18,192 bases of DNA, from assembly GCA_035505095.1 (NCBI GenBank), contig DATJRE010000090.1, positions 1 to 18,192 of the forward strand, given 5' to 3'. The position numbers and the translations under genes were made by a program. Under the pieces are notes generated by a model. That model made no database searches and was not told the origin of the DNA. It saw only the letters and a list, made by a program, of their open reading frames with translations. Position 1 is the stretch's first letter. Each line of letters begins with the position of its first letter. The stretch is from JOPF133 sp035505095 (GTDB lineage: Bacteria; Acidobacteriota; Terriglobia; Bryobacterales; Bryobacteraceae). Of this stretch, positions 1 through 8,467 are shown piece after piece.

Positions 1-265
1 GGTGGACATGCAATCGAACTTCTCGGTGGCCGATACGCTGGGAGCGCTGGTGACGGCGCACGCCGGGGGCACCCACGGCTATGCGCCCTCGCATCCGGAA
101 ATGCTGGCGTCGTTTTTCATCGCGGGGCCGGATGTGGGGCGGGGAATTTCGCTCGGCGAAATCGACATGCGTAGCATCGCGCCGACGCTGGCAGCCTACC
201 TGGGCTTCCCGTTTCCTTCGGCCGAGCTGAAGCCTCTGGCATTGGGTGCCGGCGCTCGGCCCTGA
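1..265 (+). CDS. Alkaline phosphatase / nucleotide pyrophosphatase superfamily protein, C-terminal end (5' truncated by window)
   Basis: Only the last 87 or so residues are visible; the frame is open to the window edge. The segment GTHGYAPSHPEM followed by a hydrophobic strand, AGPDVGRG, and DMRSIAPTLAAYLGFPFPSAE is the typical C-terminal part of type I phosphodiesterase/nucleotide pyrophosphatase and related alkaline-phosphatase-fold enzymes. The His in GTHGY is the expected late metal ligand. The family hydrolyses phosphate mono- or diesters, usually outside the cytoplasm; the substrate cannot be told from this fragment. The gene converges on the metallophosphoesterase with only 3 nt between the two stop codons, so the two transcripts must overlap. 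The first GTG seen here (position 2) is an internal codon, not a credible start. Confidence 0.82.
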   Translation, partial: VDMQSNFSVADTLGALVTAHAGGTHGYAPSHPEMLASFFIAGPDVGRGISLGEIDMRSIAPTLAAYLGFPFPSAELKPLALGAGARP

Positions 266-268
266 GGG

Positions 269-1159
269 CTATTTGGCCGGCGCGGCCCCGGTCTGGTCTT
301 TGTGGGCCAGACCGAGCATCCCCCAGTCGCTGAGTTCCGTGTGGCGGCTTTCGCCGTTCGGTGGGCCTGCCTCCCGGACGTGAAAGGCCACGTCTTGCCC
401 GCGGACTTCCACCAGCGCGTGTCCGAAAAACCAGCCGTCCTGGTAGCGTCCCGATGCCCGCAGATGGCCGCCCGAACTTACCATCGAGACGTACGTCACC
501 CCTTCCAGTTCGAGGTGCAGCATCTGGTGGATGTGCCCCGCCACCACATACTGGACGCCGTACCGCTTGGCAAGCTGGTGTAGCGGGAAATTGGGATTCC
601 GCAGCGCCACATTCACGATCCAGGAAGGCCGGTGCATGACCACGATCTTCAGAGGCTGCGCGGCGTGAGCTTGCAAATCCGCTTCCAGAAACGCCAGTTC
701 CCCGGGCGCCAGTTCGTCGGACCGGCTGTTGTCGAGGATGGTGAAATGCGCGGTTTCGTAGTCGAAGCTGTAGTGCGGAGGGTGCCGCGCGTACTGGCGG
801 AAGAGCCGCTCCGATTCGGCCGACCAGATGTCGTGATTGCCCGGCGCCAGGTACACCGGAGAGGGCCGCAACAGTTGTAAAATCCGGGTGGCCTCGCGCC
901 ACTCGGCTTCCGCGGCGCGGTCGTCCAAGCCCTGGATGGTATCCCCCACGCTGACCACGAACGCGGGGTTTTCGGCGGCCGCCTCTTTGCAGACCTGCTG
1001 GTAGACGCCCGGTTGGGCTTCGCCGGTGCGGTCGCCCAGAATCGCGAAGCGGAAGGAATCGGGCGCCGCGGCCGTGAGAATCGCTACCCATGACGCCAGC
1101 AGCAAACCACCCGGCAGGAGCGCGCGGCTACCGCGGAATCGATGCAGCATCCACTCCAT
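269..1159 (-). CDS. Exported calcineurin-like metallophosphoesterase
   Basis: A 296-residue protein of the calcineurin-like phosphoesterase superfamily, which binds two metal ions and cleaves phosphoesters. The motifs appear in order: GDRTGE (about 42-47, motif I), GDT (72-74, motif II), GNHD (107-110, motif III), VVMHRP with His176 (motif IV) and GHIH (208-211, motif V). Motif I has Asp-Arg-Thr instead of Asp-x-His, a variant I associate with exported bacterial members. Residues 11-32 are hydrophobic and follow Arg8 and Arg12, so a signal peptide or N-terminal anchor is likely. The start is uncertain: ATG at 1159 has no clear Shine-Dalgarno, and a second ATG three codons later (1150) is preceded by GGAG. 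The natural substrate is unknown. The gene is divergent from the TonB-dependent receptor. Confidence 0.88.
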   Translation of the reverse strand: MEWMLHRFRGSRALLPGGLLLASWVAILTAAAPDSFRFAILGDRTGEAQPGVYQQVCKEAAAENPAFVVSVGDTIQGLDDRAAEAEWREATRILQLLRPSPVYLAPGNHDIWSAESERLFRQYARHPPHYSFDYETAHFTILDNSRSDELAPGELAFLEADLQAHAAQPLKIVVMHRPSWIVNVALRNPNFPLHQLAKRYGVQYVVAGHIHQMLHLELEGVTYVSMVSSGGHLRASGRYQDGWFFGHALVEVRGQDVAFHVREAGPPNGESRHTELSDWGMLGLAHKDQTGAAPAK

Positions 1160-1210
1160 TCTCGCAGGGCCGCTATGAGATGATTTAAGGCGCGCAGGCT
1201 AACGCATGCG

Positions 1211-1239
1211 CTGCCAGTGGCCGCCGTCAATGATACGAT
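1211..1239 (+). promoter_or_regulatory. Candidate sigma70-type promoter for the TonB-dependent receptor
   Basis: CTGCCA (1211-1216) matches TTGACA at 4 of 6 positions. It is separated by 17 nt from TACGAT (1234-1239), a TAnnnT-type -10. A start of transcription about 7 nt after the hexamer falls at the GTG at 1247, which suggests a leaderless mRNA. This is a sequence-only prediction. Confidence 0.4.
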
Positions 1240-1246
1240 TGTTCGC

Positions 1247-4200
1247 GTGGCCCAGTCGCACCCCCATCGTCTTCTCCCGGTTCTATTTGCCTCTCTCACC
1301 CTGCTGGCGATTTCGCCGCCCGTAACCGCGCAGGTGACCGCTGCCATCTCCGGCCGCATCGAGGATGCCTCCGGCACCGGGGTGCGGGGCGTCACGGTGA
1401 TCCTCAAGAATCTCGAAACCGGCGCCACCCGGACCGTCACTACAGGCGACGCGGGCGATTTCCGGGTGCTGTCGCTGCCCGTCGGCCCGTATCAGGTACG
1501 GGCGGAACGCGCGGGCTTCAAAACCGAGGTGCGCAACGGTGTCAACCTCGTGGTGGGCCAGGAAGCGGTGGTGCGGATGCGCCTGGAGATCGGCGATCTG
1601 GCCCAGGAAGTCACCGTCAGCGAAGAGGTGCCGGTGGTCAATACCACCACCGCCTCAGTTTCCGGACTGGTGGGGGAGCGCGAAATCAAAGACCTGCCGC
1701 TCAACGGCCGCAGCTTCGATAACCTGATGACCCTCAACCCGGGGGTGATCAACTACAGCCTGAAGAGCGCCAACACCAGCACCAGCAACGGCAACACTTT
1801 CTCCGTGGATGGCCGCCGCCCCATGGACAACCTGGTGCTGCTCAATGGCATCGAATACACCGGCTCCAGCCAGCTTGCCATCACCCCGGGCGGTGTGAGC
1901 GGCTACCTGCTGGGCATCGACGCCGTGCGCGAATTCAACGTGGAAACCGACACCTACGGCGCCGAGTACGGCAAGCGCTCCGGAGCGCAGGTCAGCGTGA
2001 TCACGCAATCCGGAACCAACGCACTGCATGGCACGCTATTCGAATTTCTGCGCAACAGCGCGGTGGATTCGCGTAGCTTCTTCGCCCAGACCTCCTTCAC
2101 GCCGCCCTTCCGCCAGAACCAGTTCGGAGGCGCGCTGGGCGGCCCGCTGAAAAAGAACCGGCTGTTTCTGTTCGGGAATTACGAAGGCTTCCGGCAGGCC
2201 GAAACTCAGAGCAGCGTCAGCGTGGTTCCCGATGCCAAGGTTCGCCAGGGCACCTTTCCCAACTCCTCCGGAACCTATTTGCCGGTTGCCAATCTCAACC
2301 CGGCCATGCTGCCCTATTTCTCCTTCTGGCCGCAGGCCAACGGCCCCGAGCTACTGGTGAACGGACTGCCCAGCGGCACCGCATTTTCGTATACCAATCC
2401 GAACCAGCACATCCGCGAAGACTTCGGCACCGCACGGCTCGATTACACCCTTGGCAACCGGAATTCCATCTCCGCCTCCTACACCATCGACGATGGCAAC
2501 AGCCTGATCCCTCTGGCCGACCCTTTGTTCGGTTCCTACAGCACCCTGCGCATGCAGGTGGCCAGCGTGCAGGATACGATGATCTTTTCGCCGAATTTCC
2601 TGGCCACTGCCCGGGCCGGATTTTCGCGCGCGGGCTTCAACCTGGATTCCTCCCTGGCGGCGCAGTTCCCGTCCGACCTCTCGTTCGTCGAGGGAGCCGG
2701 GCCGGGCGGCATTGTGGTGAATGGCGGCGTCACCACCACGGGCCTTTCCGGTATCACCTCAGCCGGCCCCAACAACGCCGCGGGCGTCTGGAATCGCCGC
2801 AATCTGTACACCTATTCTTACGATGTGGCGATCAGCAAGGGCCGCCACCAGATCAGCGCCGGCGTGTGGACGCAGTGGCTCCAGGACAATGAGGACTCCG
2901 CCTCGCGCCAGCTTGGGCAGGCCACCTTCACCAGCCTGACCACCTTCCTGCAGGGGACCGTGAGCACTTTCCAGGTGGTTCCCACCGCCAACGAACTGGG
3001 CTGGAGAAGCTTCTTCGGCGCCTGGTATTTCCAGGACACCATCAAGCTGCGGCCCAACCTGACCCTCCGCGCGGGCATCCGGCAGGAATCCACCGACGGC
3101 TGGAACGAGGTCTTTGGAAGAGCCGCAAATTACATTCCAGACGCCAACGGAATTCTCGAAACGGCTCCCCGTGTGGCCGGTTCGGTCTTCACCCAAAACC
3201 GCGCCAAGTGGCTGTTCGGCCCCCGCGTGGGCCTGGCCTGGGACCCCACCGGCCACGGGAAAATGTCCATCCGCGCGGGCTTCGGCACCTACTATTCGCT
3301 GATCGACGATCTGGCGTTCCTGCTGAATTCGCTGCCACCCTATAACGGATCGATTTCGGATTCCGGGTCGCTGTCTTCGATTGTCCCCATCGTACCCAAC
3401 GCGCCGGTTCCGCCATCCTGCGGCCCCGGCGTTCCCACGCCTTGCACTACGTATGCTCCGCAGGGCGTCCAGGCCGATGCGCAAACGGCCACGGTGCAAG
3501 AGTGGAGTCTCTCGGTGGAGCGCGAACTCACCCCCACCACCGTGTTGCGCGTGGCCTATGTCGGGTCGTTCGGCTACCATGGCCTGCTTAGCGTGGACCC
3601 CAACACCATTCCAGCCACCGTCTGCACCACGGCGGGCGGCTGCCAGGCCGGCGGCGTGGCCACCAGCGGGAGTCCCGCCACCGCGGCCAACCAGAGCCAC
3701 GTGCCGCAGGGCGCGCAGTATATCCCGGTGGGAACCCGTCCGAACCCATACCTGGGCGCCGGTTTCTTCTGGTACACCGAAGGCAATAGCAGCTACAACG
3801 CCCTGGAAACCGACGTGTTTCATCACCTGAGCCGGGGCTTCGAGATCCGCGCTAACTACACCTGGTCGAAGAACCTGGACATGAATTCGGGGCTGACCGG
3901 CGCGCAATCGTCGAACCAGTCGCAGATGGTTCTGGACCGCAACGACGTGGGCCGCGACTGGGGACCCTCCGCCCTGAACGCGGCTTCCCAGGCCAGCATC
4001 TCGGCACGCTATGAGCTGCCCTTCGGACCGGGCAAGCAATGGTTGAAGAGCGGCGGCGTGGAGAGCAAGGTGCTGGGCGGCTGGCAGCTCAACGCCATCA
4101 CCACGCTGCTGAGCGGATTCCCGTTCACGCCCGTGATCGGCTCCAACCGCTCAGGCGATGGAGACACGCGCAATCCCGACCGGCCGTCCCTGAACCCCGC

Positions 4201-4540
4201 ATTCAGCGGCCCTGTCGTTCTGGGGCAACCCGGCCAGTGGTTCAATCCGAACGCCTTCGTGCTGCCCGCGGCCGGCACGTACGGAAACCTGGGGCGCGGC
4301 GTATTCAGCGGGCCGGGCCTGGCCGATCTGGACTTCTCGCTGTTCAAGACAACCGCTCTATCGGAGCGCGCCGGCCTGCAGTTTCGCGCCGAGTTCTTCA
4401 ATATTCTGAACCATCCGAACTTCGGCACGCCCAATGCCACGGTGTTCTCCAGCGGCGCCATCAACGCCTCGGCCGGGCTGATCACCACGCTCGCCACCAC
4501 GCCGCGCCAGATACAATTCGGGCTGAAGCTGATTTTCTGA
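1247..4540 (+). CDS. Oar-like TonB-dependent outer-membrane receptor with carboxypeptidase-regulatory-like domain
   Basis: A very large (about 1,097 residues) outer-membrane beta-barrel of the type common in Acidobacteriota, expected to import a polymer-derived or chelated substrate using TonB energy. A hydrophobic signal peptide ends near VTAQ. A carboxypeptidase-D regulatory-like beta-sandwich follows (ISGRIEDASGTGVRGVTVIL through VRMRLEIGDLAQEVTVS). Next comes a plug region with the acidobacterial signature REIKDLPLNGRSFDNLMTLNPGV and the VDGRRPMDN and GAEYGKRSGAQVSV blocks. The long barrel ends in FRAEFFNILNHPNFGTP and a terminal Phe. GTG at 1247 is preferred because it follows a -10-like TACGAT by 7 nt and leaves a clean signal peptide. 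An in-frame GTG at 1217 would add ten residues but lies inside the proposed promoter spacer. The substrate cannot be inferred. Confidence 0.92.
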   Translation: MAQSHPHRLLPVLFASLTLLAISPPVTAQVTAAISGRIEDASGTGVRGVTVILKNLETGATRTVTTGDAGDFRVLSLPVGPYQVRAERAGFKTEVRNGVNLVVGQEAVVRMRLEIGDLAQEVTVSEEVPVVNTTTASVSGLVGEREIKDLPLNGRSFDNLMTLNPGVINYSLKSANTSTSNGNTFSVDGRRPMDNLVLLNGIEYTGSSQLAITPGGVSGYLLGIDAVREFNVETDTYGAEYGKRSGAQVSVITQSGTNALHGTLFEFLRNSAVDSRSFFAQTSFTPPFRQNQFGGALGGPLKKNRLFLFGNYEGFRQAETQSSVSVVPDAKVRQGTFPNSSGTYLPVANLNPAMLPYFSFWPQANGPELLVNGLPSGTAFSYTNPNQHIREDFGTARLDYTLGNRNSISASYTIDDGNSLIPLADPLFGSYSTLRMQVASVQDTMIFSPNFLATARAGFSRAGFNLDSSLAAQFPSDLSFVEGAGPGGIVVNGGVTTTGLSGITSAGPNNAAGVWNRRNLYTYSYDVAISKGRHQISAGVWTQWLQDNEDSASRQLGQATFTSLTTFLQGTVSTFQVVPTANELGWRSFFGAWYFQDTIKLRPNLTLRAGIRQESTDGWNEVFGRAANYIPDANGILETAPRVAGSVFTQNRAKWLFGPRVGLAWDPTGHGKMSIRAGFGTYYSLIDDLAFLLNSLPPYNGSISDSGSLSSIVPIVPNAPVPPSCGPGVPTPCTTYAPQGVQADAQTATVQEWSLSVERELTPTTVLRVAYVGSFGYHGLLSVDPNTIPATVCTTAGGCQAGGVATSGSPATAANQSHVPQGAQYIPVGTRPNPYLGAGFFWYTEGNSSYNALETDVFHHLSRGFEIRANYTWSKNLDMNSGLTGAQSSNQSQMVLDRNDVGRDWGPSALNAASQASISARYELPFGPGKQWLKSGGVESKVLGGWQLNAITTLLSGFPFTPVIGSNRSGDGDTRNPDRPSLNPAFSGPVVLGQPGQWFNPNAFVLPAAGTYGNLGRGVFSGPGLADLDFSLFKTTALSERAGLQFRAEFFNILNHPNFGTPNATVFSSGAINASAGLITTLATTPRQIQFGLKLIF

Positions 4541-4588
4541 GGAAGGGCAGCGATTATATACTGTTGGATGACAAATCCAGTACTCGAT

Positions 4589-4594
4589 AGGAGG
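4589..4594 (+). promoter_or_regulatory. Strong Shine-Dalgarno AGGAGG for the exported methyltransferase
   Basis: AGGAGG lies 5 nt before ATG at 4600 and fixes that start. A TATACT hexamer at 4557-4562 could serve as a -10 within the 59-nt gap after the receptor gene, but no convincing -35 is visible, so co-transcription with the receptor remains possible. Confidence 0.65.
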
Positions 4595-4599
4595 GCGAA

Positions 4600-5283
4600 A
4601 TGAGGGATCTTGCAAAACTAGGCGTAGTCTGTGTTCTTACCGTGATGGGAAGCGGCTTCAGCGTCGCTTTCGCGCAACTGGCCCAGTCGCCGGCCGACAA
4701 GTACATCGCCGCCATGGACAACCCGTCGCGCGACCTGAAGGTCGACGAGGTGATCGCCAAACTGGGACTCAAGCCCGGCGATATTGTGGCCGACATCGGT
4801 TCCGGCAGCGGGTCGTTTTCCATTCCGATGGCCAAGGCGATCGCGCCGAACGGGGTGCTCTACGCGGTGGATATCGACCAGAAGATGCTCGACCACGTCG
4901 CCCAACGCGCCAAGGACGCGGGTGTTTCCAATTTGCGGACGGTTCTCGGCGAATACGATGACCCCAAACTGCCGGTCAAGAATTTGGACGTGGCGTTCTT
5001 TCACCGGGTCCTGCACATGATTGAACACCGGCAGGCGTATCTGGACGCTACGGCCAAATATCTCAAACCGGACGGCCGTGTCGTGGTGATCGACAAGAAC
5101 CACAAAGATTCGCCCGATAGCTGGATGTGGCTCAACCAGTCGGACGTCGACACGTGGATGGCCGCCATCGGCTTCTATCCAGCCGAAACCTTCGATATCT
5201 ACGACAGCAAGTATTTCGTGGCGTACCAGCGCCCCTATGGCAATAGCGTGCTTCTAAAGAGACACACCGCCAGGAAGAACTAA
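4600..5283 (+). CDS. Exported class I SAM-dependent methyltransferase
   Basis: A 227-residue protein with a Rossmann-like methyltransferase core. Motif I is VADIGSGSGSFSIPMA (about 64-79), the SAM-binding glycine-rich loop. Then come an acidic strand end YAVDID, the post-II segment LDVAFFHRVLHMIEHRQAYL, and DGRVVVIDKN, all typical of the UbiE/arsenite-methyltransferase-like group. Unusually for a SAM enzyme, residues 1-25 (MRDLAKLG, then a hydrophobic stretch ending SVAFAQ) form a plausible signal peptide, so the enzyme may act in the periplasm or at the membrane. Such exported methyltransferases recur in Acidobacteriota and Planctomycetes; their substrate is unknown to me. The start is fixed by AGGAGG 5 nt upstream. 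It lies 59 nt after the receptor gene and may be co-expressed with it. Confidence 0.85.
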   Translation: MRDLAKLGVVCVLTVMGSGFSVAFAQLAQSPADKYIAAMDNPSRDLKVDEVIAKLGLKPGDIVADIGSGSGSFSIPMAKAIAPNGVLYAVDIDQKMLDHVAQRAKDAGVSNLRTVLGEYDDPKLPVKNLDVAFFHRVLHMIEHRQAYLDATAKYLKPDGRVVVIDKNHKDSPDSWMWLNQSDVDTWMAAIGFYPAETFDIYDSKYFVAYQRPYGNSVLLKRHTARKN

Positions 5284-5376
5284 GGGGCACTCCGCGCCGG
5301 CAAACACCCGCTGCCTTTCAGCGCTCATGGACCTGCGGGATACCGCCGCGCCGGTAGAAGCGCTACCCTGTCAAGG

Positions 5377-5886
5377 ATGGCGATTTTTCTGTGCAGGTGG
5401 CCCAACGGGAGCTTCTCAATCGTTGGCGCTGCGGACAAGTCGGACGCCGTGATGCAGTTGGACGAAATCGGCGACACGGACGGCGCCGAAATCCGCTGCA
5501 TGCCGGCCTGCCTGATCGATTTCGAAATTGCCGCGCCCGACGCCGGCAGCGAAATCGATTTTGACCCTTTGGTCCGTTTCAATGCCTTCGGAGATGAAAC
5601 ACGCGAGTTCATTCTCGAAAAGGCATACCCGAAACTGAACCAGGCGCTGGCAACGGTGGCGGAGATCGAAACCAAGGATCCCGCGGCCGCCCAGGCATTA
5701 TGGGCCGAGGCACTCGCTTTCGAGAAGAATTGCGTTCATCATGAGCCCGTCTCCGCGGATACGGAAATCGGGCGGCGGATTCAGCGCCAGACGGGGATGT
5801 CCGGTGCAGTGGCCAACCGAGTCGTGCGGCGAGCCGGTATGCGGCTGTTGAAATCGTCAAAAACGGATCTGGGCCCGAAACAATAA
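5377..5886 (+). CDS. Conserved-looking protein of unknown function
   Basis: A 169-residue protein with no domain I can name. The N-terminus MAIFLCRWPNGSFSIVGAADKSDAV reads as a small beta-rich module that continues into LDEIGDTDGAEIRCMP. The middle is acidic. The C-terminus is basic and helical (GRRIQRQTGMSGAVANRVVRRAGMRLLKSSK), which could bind nucleic acid, though that is inference only. No signal peptide or membrane segment is seen. I have an impression of similar short bacterial proteins of unknown role with the same FLCRWPNG opening and RIQRQTG ending, which supports it being real. The start ATG follows a TACCCT hexamer by 7 nt and lacks a properly spaced Shine-Dalgarno. A small GGTAG/CTACC inverted repeat (5353-5367) overlaps that hexamer. 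It converges on katG. Confidence 0.65.
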   Translation: MAIFLCRWPNGSFSIVGAADKSDAVMQLDEIGDTDGAEIRCMPACLIDFEIAAPDAGSEIDFDPLVRFNAFGDETREFILEKAYPKLNQALATVAEIETKDPAAAQALWAEALAFEKNCVHHEPVSADTEIGRRIQRQTGMSGAVANRVVRRAGMRLLKSSKTDLGPKQ

Positions 5887-5891
5887 ACCTG

Positions 5892-5922
5892 CGCCTGGCG
5901 AACACGGACGGTTCGCCAGGCG
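5892..5922. terminator. 12-bp perfect hairpin between convergent genes
   Basis: The arms 5892-5903 and 5911-5922 pair perfectly over 12 bp around a 7-nt loop, starting 5 nt after the stop at 5886. There is no T-run on either side, so if it ends transcription it is not a textbook intrinsic terminator. It may instead stabilise the 3' end of the upstream mRNA. Confidence 0.5.
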
Positions 5923-5997
5923 GGTCCCACAAAATGCGCCGGCCATCCCAATGTTGCAGACGCGCCGGCTTGCGCGATCCGGACAGCGTGAGTCAGT

Positions 5998-6072
5998 GTG
6001 CTGTCCCGCTTACCGCTTGCTCCCCCGCGCGGCTCCGAACCCAATGCCCGGAGCCGCGACAACGAGGGGAGT
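5998..6072. repeat. Intergenic repeat, copy A (3' of katG)
   Basis: Positions 5998-6021 match 17954-17977 at 21 of 24 bases by eye (GTGCTRTCCCGCTTACCR...TGCT). In both places the block is followed by a GC-rich dyad region and then a GAGGGxxG tail. The two copies lie 12 kb apart and neither is coding. Copy A has an intact stem-loop; copy B has a degraded one. Confidence 0.5.
6028..6058 (-). terminator. Hairpin downstream of katG
   Basis: The arms 6028-6037 and 6049-6058 (CGCGGCTCCG and its complement) form a perfect 10-bp stem with an 11-nt loop, beginning 15 nt past the katG stop. It lacks a clear T-run. It forms part of repeat copy A, so its role as terminator is an inference from position. 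Confidence 0.45.
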
Positions 6073-6073
6073 T

Positions 6074-8332
6074 CTAGGCGAGGTCGTAGCGATCGAGGTT
6101 CATCACCTTGTTCCACGCAGCCGCGAAGTCCTTCACAAACGCCTCCTTCGAGTCGTCACATGCATAGACTTCCGCGATGGCGCGCAGTTGGGAATTCGAA
6201 CCGAAGATCAGATCGACGCGAGTGCCGGTCCACTTGCTTTCGCCGGTCGCACGATCGCGCCCTTCATACACGCCTTCGGACGTAGAGGAGGGCTGCCACT
6301 TGGTATTCATGTCGAGCAGGTTGACGAAGAAATCGTTCGTCAGCGTGCCTGGCCGGTGGGTGAAGACGCCGTGCTTGGAATGCCCAAAGTTGGCATCCAG
6401 GGCGCGCAATCCGCCGATGAGAACCGTCATCTCGGGAGCAGTCAGCGTGAGCAATTGCGCCCGATCCACCAGCAGCTCTTCGGCCGGTCTTTGGTTTCCG
6501 TTCCCGAGGTAGTTGCGGAACGCGTCTGCCTTCGGTTCGAGCACGGCGAACGAGTGCACATCGGTCTGCTCCTGCGAAGCATCCGTGCGCCCCGCCGAGA
6601 AGGGAATCTTCACGTCGTGGCCGGCTTTTTTGGCAGCTTCCTCGATGGCCGCGTCCCCGCCCAGCACGATCAGGTCAGCCAGCGAGACCTTCTTGCCGCC
6701 GGAGTGCGTGCTGTTGAACTCCTTCTGAATCGTTTCCAGCGTGGGCAGGACCTTGGCCAGTTCAGCAGGCTGATTGATTTCCCAATCCTTCTGCGGGGCG
6801 AGGCGAATGCGCGCTCCGTTGGCGCCACCGCGCTTGTCGGAGCCGCGGAACGTCGCCGCCGACGCCCAGGCGGTGGTGACCAGTTGGGAGATCGACAGTC
6901 CGGATGCGAGAATCCTGGCTTTCAGGGCAGCCACGTCCTGTTCGTCGATTAATTTATGATCTACTGCCGGAACAGGGTCCTGCCACAACTGGGGCTCCCG
7001 GGGAACGAGCGGGCCCAGGTACCGCGAAATCGGCCCCATGTCGCGATGCGTCAGCTTAAACCAAGCTTTGGAGAACGCGTCGGCGAACTCCTGCGGGTGA
7101 TCGAGGAAGCGCCTGGCGATGGGGGCGTAGATTGGGTCCACCCTCAAGGCGAGGTCGGTGGTGAACATCATCGGCGCATGCCGCTTGGAGGGATCGTGGG
7201 CATCCGGAACGGTGCCCGCCGCGGCCCCGTTCTTGGGAAACCATTGGTTGGCGCCGGCTGGGCTCTTGCCGAGCTCCCACTCATAGCCGAACAGGTTTTC
7301 CAGGTAGTTGCTGTCCCACGTAATTGGCTTGGTGGTCCAGGCGCCCTCCAATCCGCTGCTGATGGTATGGACACCGCTGCCGCTGCCAAAGGTGTTCTTC
7401 CAGCCGAAGCCTTGTTCTTCGATGGCGGCGCCCTCGGGTTCGGGACCGACATACTTGGCCGGCTCGGCAGCGCCATGGGCTTTGCCGAACGTGTGTCCGC
7501 CGGCGATGAGGGCCACGGTCTCCTCGTCGTTCATCGCCATGCGGCCGAAAGTCTCCCGGATATCGCGTGCCGCGGCAACCGGGTCCGGCTTTCCATTGGG
7601 ACCTTCCGGATTCACGTAAATCAGGCCCATCTGAACCGCGCCGAGTGGATTGGCCAGGTCACGATCGCCGCTGTAGCGCTCGTCCGCGAGCCACTTGCCC
7701 TCGGGCCCCCAGAAAATATCCTCTGGGGGTTCCCAGACGTCTTCGCGGCCGCCGCCGAAGCCGAAGGTCTTGAAGCCCATAGACTCCAGAGCGACGTTAC
7801 CGGCAAGAACGATGAGGTCGGCCCAGGAAATTTTCCGGCCGTACTTCTGCTTAACCGGCCAGAGCAACCGGCGCGCCTTATCGAGGCTGACGTTGTCCGG
7901 CCAGCTATTCAGGGGCGCAAAACGTTGTGTGCCGGATCCCGCGCCGCCGCGGCCATCGCCGATGCGGTACGTTCCCGCGCTATGCCATGCCATGCGAATG
8001 AAAAACGGCCCGTAGTGGCCATAGTCGGCCGGCCACCACTCCTGCGAATCCGTCATCAAGGCATGCAGGTCTTGGATCACGGCATTCAGGTTGAGGCTCT
8101 TGAATTCTTCCGCATAATTGAACTCCTTGCCCATAGGATCGGACAGGGGGGAGTGCTGGTGCAGAATCTTCAGGTTCAACTGGTTCGGCCACCAGTCTGC
8201 ATTGGTCGGGGCCCCGGCCATCGTATGTCGGCGAGCGCCGTTCGATACCGGGCACTTGCTTTCGGTGGGTTGGGTTTCCTCGGGATGATTGGGGGCAGAC
8301 GCCCTCATTGTGGCGGTTGCTTCTTTCTCCAT
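6074..8332 (-). CDS. katG: Catalase-peroxidase
   Basis: A full-length 752-residue bifunctional haem catalase-peroxidase that destroys hydrogen peroxide and oxidises organic donors. The distal haem pocket is in IRMAWHSAGTYR (Arg113, Trp116, His117). The proximal His280 is in GGHTFGKAHG. The Trp116-Tyr239-Met265 crosslink that gives catalase activity is conserved: Tyr239 in GLIYVNPEGPNG and Met265 in FGRMAMNDEE. The duplicated C-terminal haem-less peroxidase domain is also present (ISWADL...-type repeat near SLADLIVLGGDAAIEEAAKKAG). No signal peptide is seen, so it is cytoplasmic. AAGGAGA sits 8 nt before the ATG. The perR gene lies 135 nt upstream in the same direction, and repression by PerR with release on peroxide is the natural expectation. 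No copy of the perR dyad is obvious in front of katG itself. Confidence 0.97.
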   Translation of the reverse strand: MEKEATATMRASAPNHPEETQPTESKCPVSNGARRHTMAGAPTNADWWPNQLNLKILHQHSPLSDPMGKEFNYAEEFKSLNLNAVIQDLHALMTDSQEWWPADYGHYGPFFIRMAWHSAGTYRIGDGRGGAGSGTQRFAPLNSWPDNVSLDKARRLLWPVKQKYGRKISWADLIVLAGNVALESMGFKTFGFGGGREDVWEPPEDIFWGPEGKWLADERYSGDRDLANPLGAVQMGLIYVNPEGPNGKPDPVAAARDIRETFGRMAMNDEETVALIAGGHTFGKAHGAAEPAKYVGPEPEGAAIEEQGFGWKNTFGSGSGVHTISSGLEGAWTTKPITWDSNYLENLFGYEWELGKSPAGANQWFPKNGAAAGTVPDAHDPSKRHAPMMFTTDLALRVDPIYAPIARRFLDHPQEFADAFSKAWFKLTHRDMGPISRYLGPLVPREPQLWQDPVPAVDHKLIDEQDVAALKARILASGLSISQLVTTAWASAATFRGSDKRGGANGARIRLAPQKDWEINQPAELAKVLPTLETIQKEFNSTHSGGKKVSLADLIVLGGDAAIEEAAKKAGHDVKIPFSAGRTDASQEQTDVHSFAVLEPKADAFRNYLGNGNQRPAEELLVDRAQLLTLTAPEMTVLIGGLRALDANFGHSKHGVFTHRPGTLTNDFFVNLLDMNTKWQPSSTSEGVYEGRDRATGESKWTGTRVDLIFGSNSQLRAIAEVYACDDSKEAFVKDFAAAWNKVMNLDRYDLA

Positions 8333-8340
8333 GTATTCAT

Positions 8341-8347
8341 TCTCCTT
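8341..8347 (-). promoter_or_regulatory. Shine-Dalgarno of katG
   Basis: The complement of 8341-8347 reads AAGGAGA, 8 nt before the ATG at 8332, and supports that start over later in-frame ATGs. The rest of the 135-nt gap to perR shows no strong promoter or dyad, so katG may rely on read-through from perR or on a promoter I cannot see. Confidence 0.6.
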
Positions 8348-8467
8348 CGAATTAGTTCAATAAAGATGGCGATTAACTAGGAACCTGGCTTGCCCATTCG
8401 CGCGCATGGCCGCCGGCCGCGCTTACTGGCGCGTGCCATCCATCCGGTCGCCACACACGTAAGACAG

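Noticed and set aside
5951..8380. Long plus-strand open frames of 333 and 474 codons across the katG region
   Set aside because: They lie antisense to katG, whose catalytic residues and full length are clear. They show no family features and arise from high GC content.
8348..8385. Per-box in front of katG
   Set aside because: The region is AT-richer but contains only weak, imperfect dyads and nothing resembling the AGATTA-4-TAATCT site at perR.
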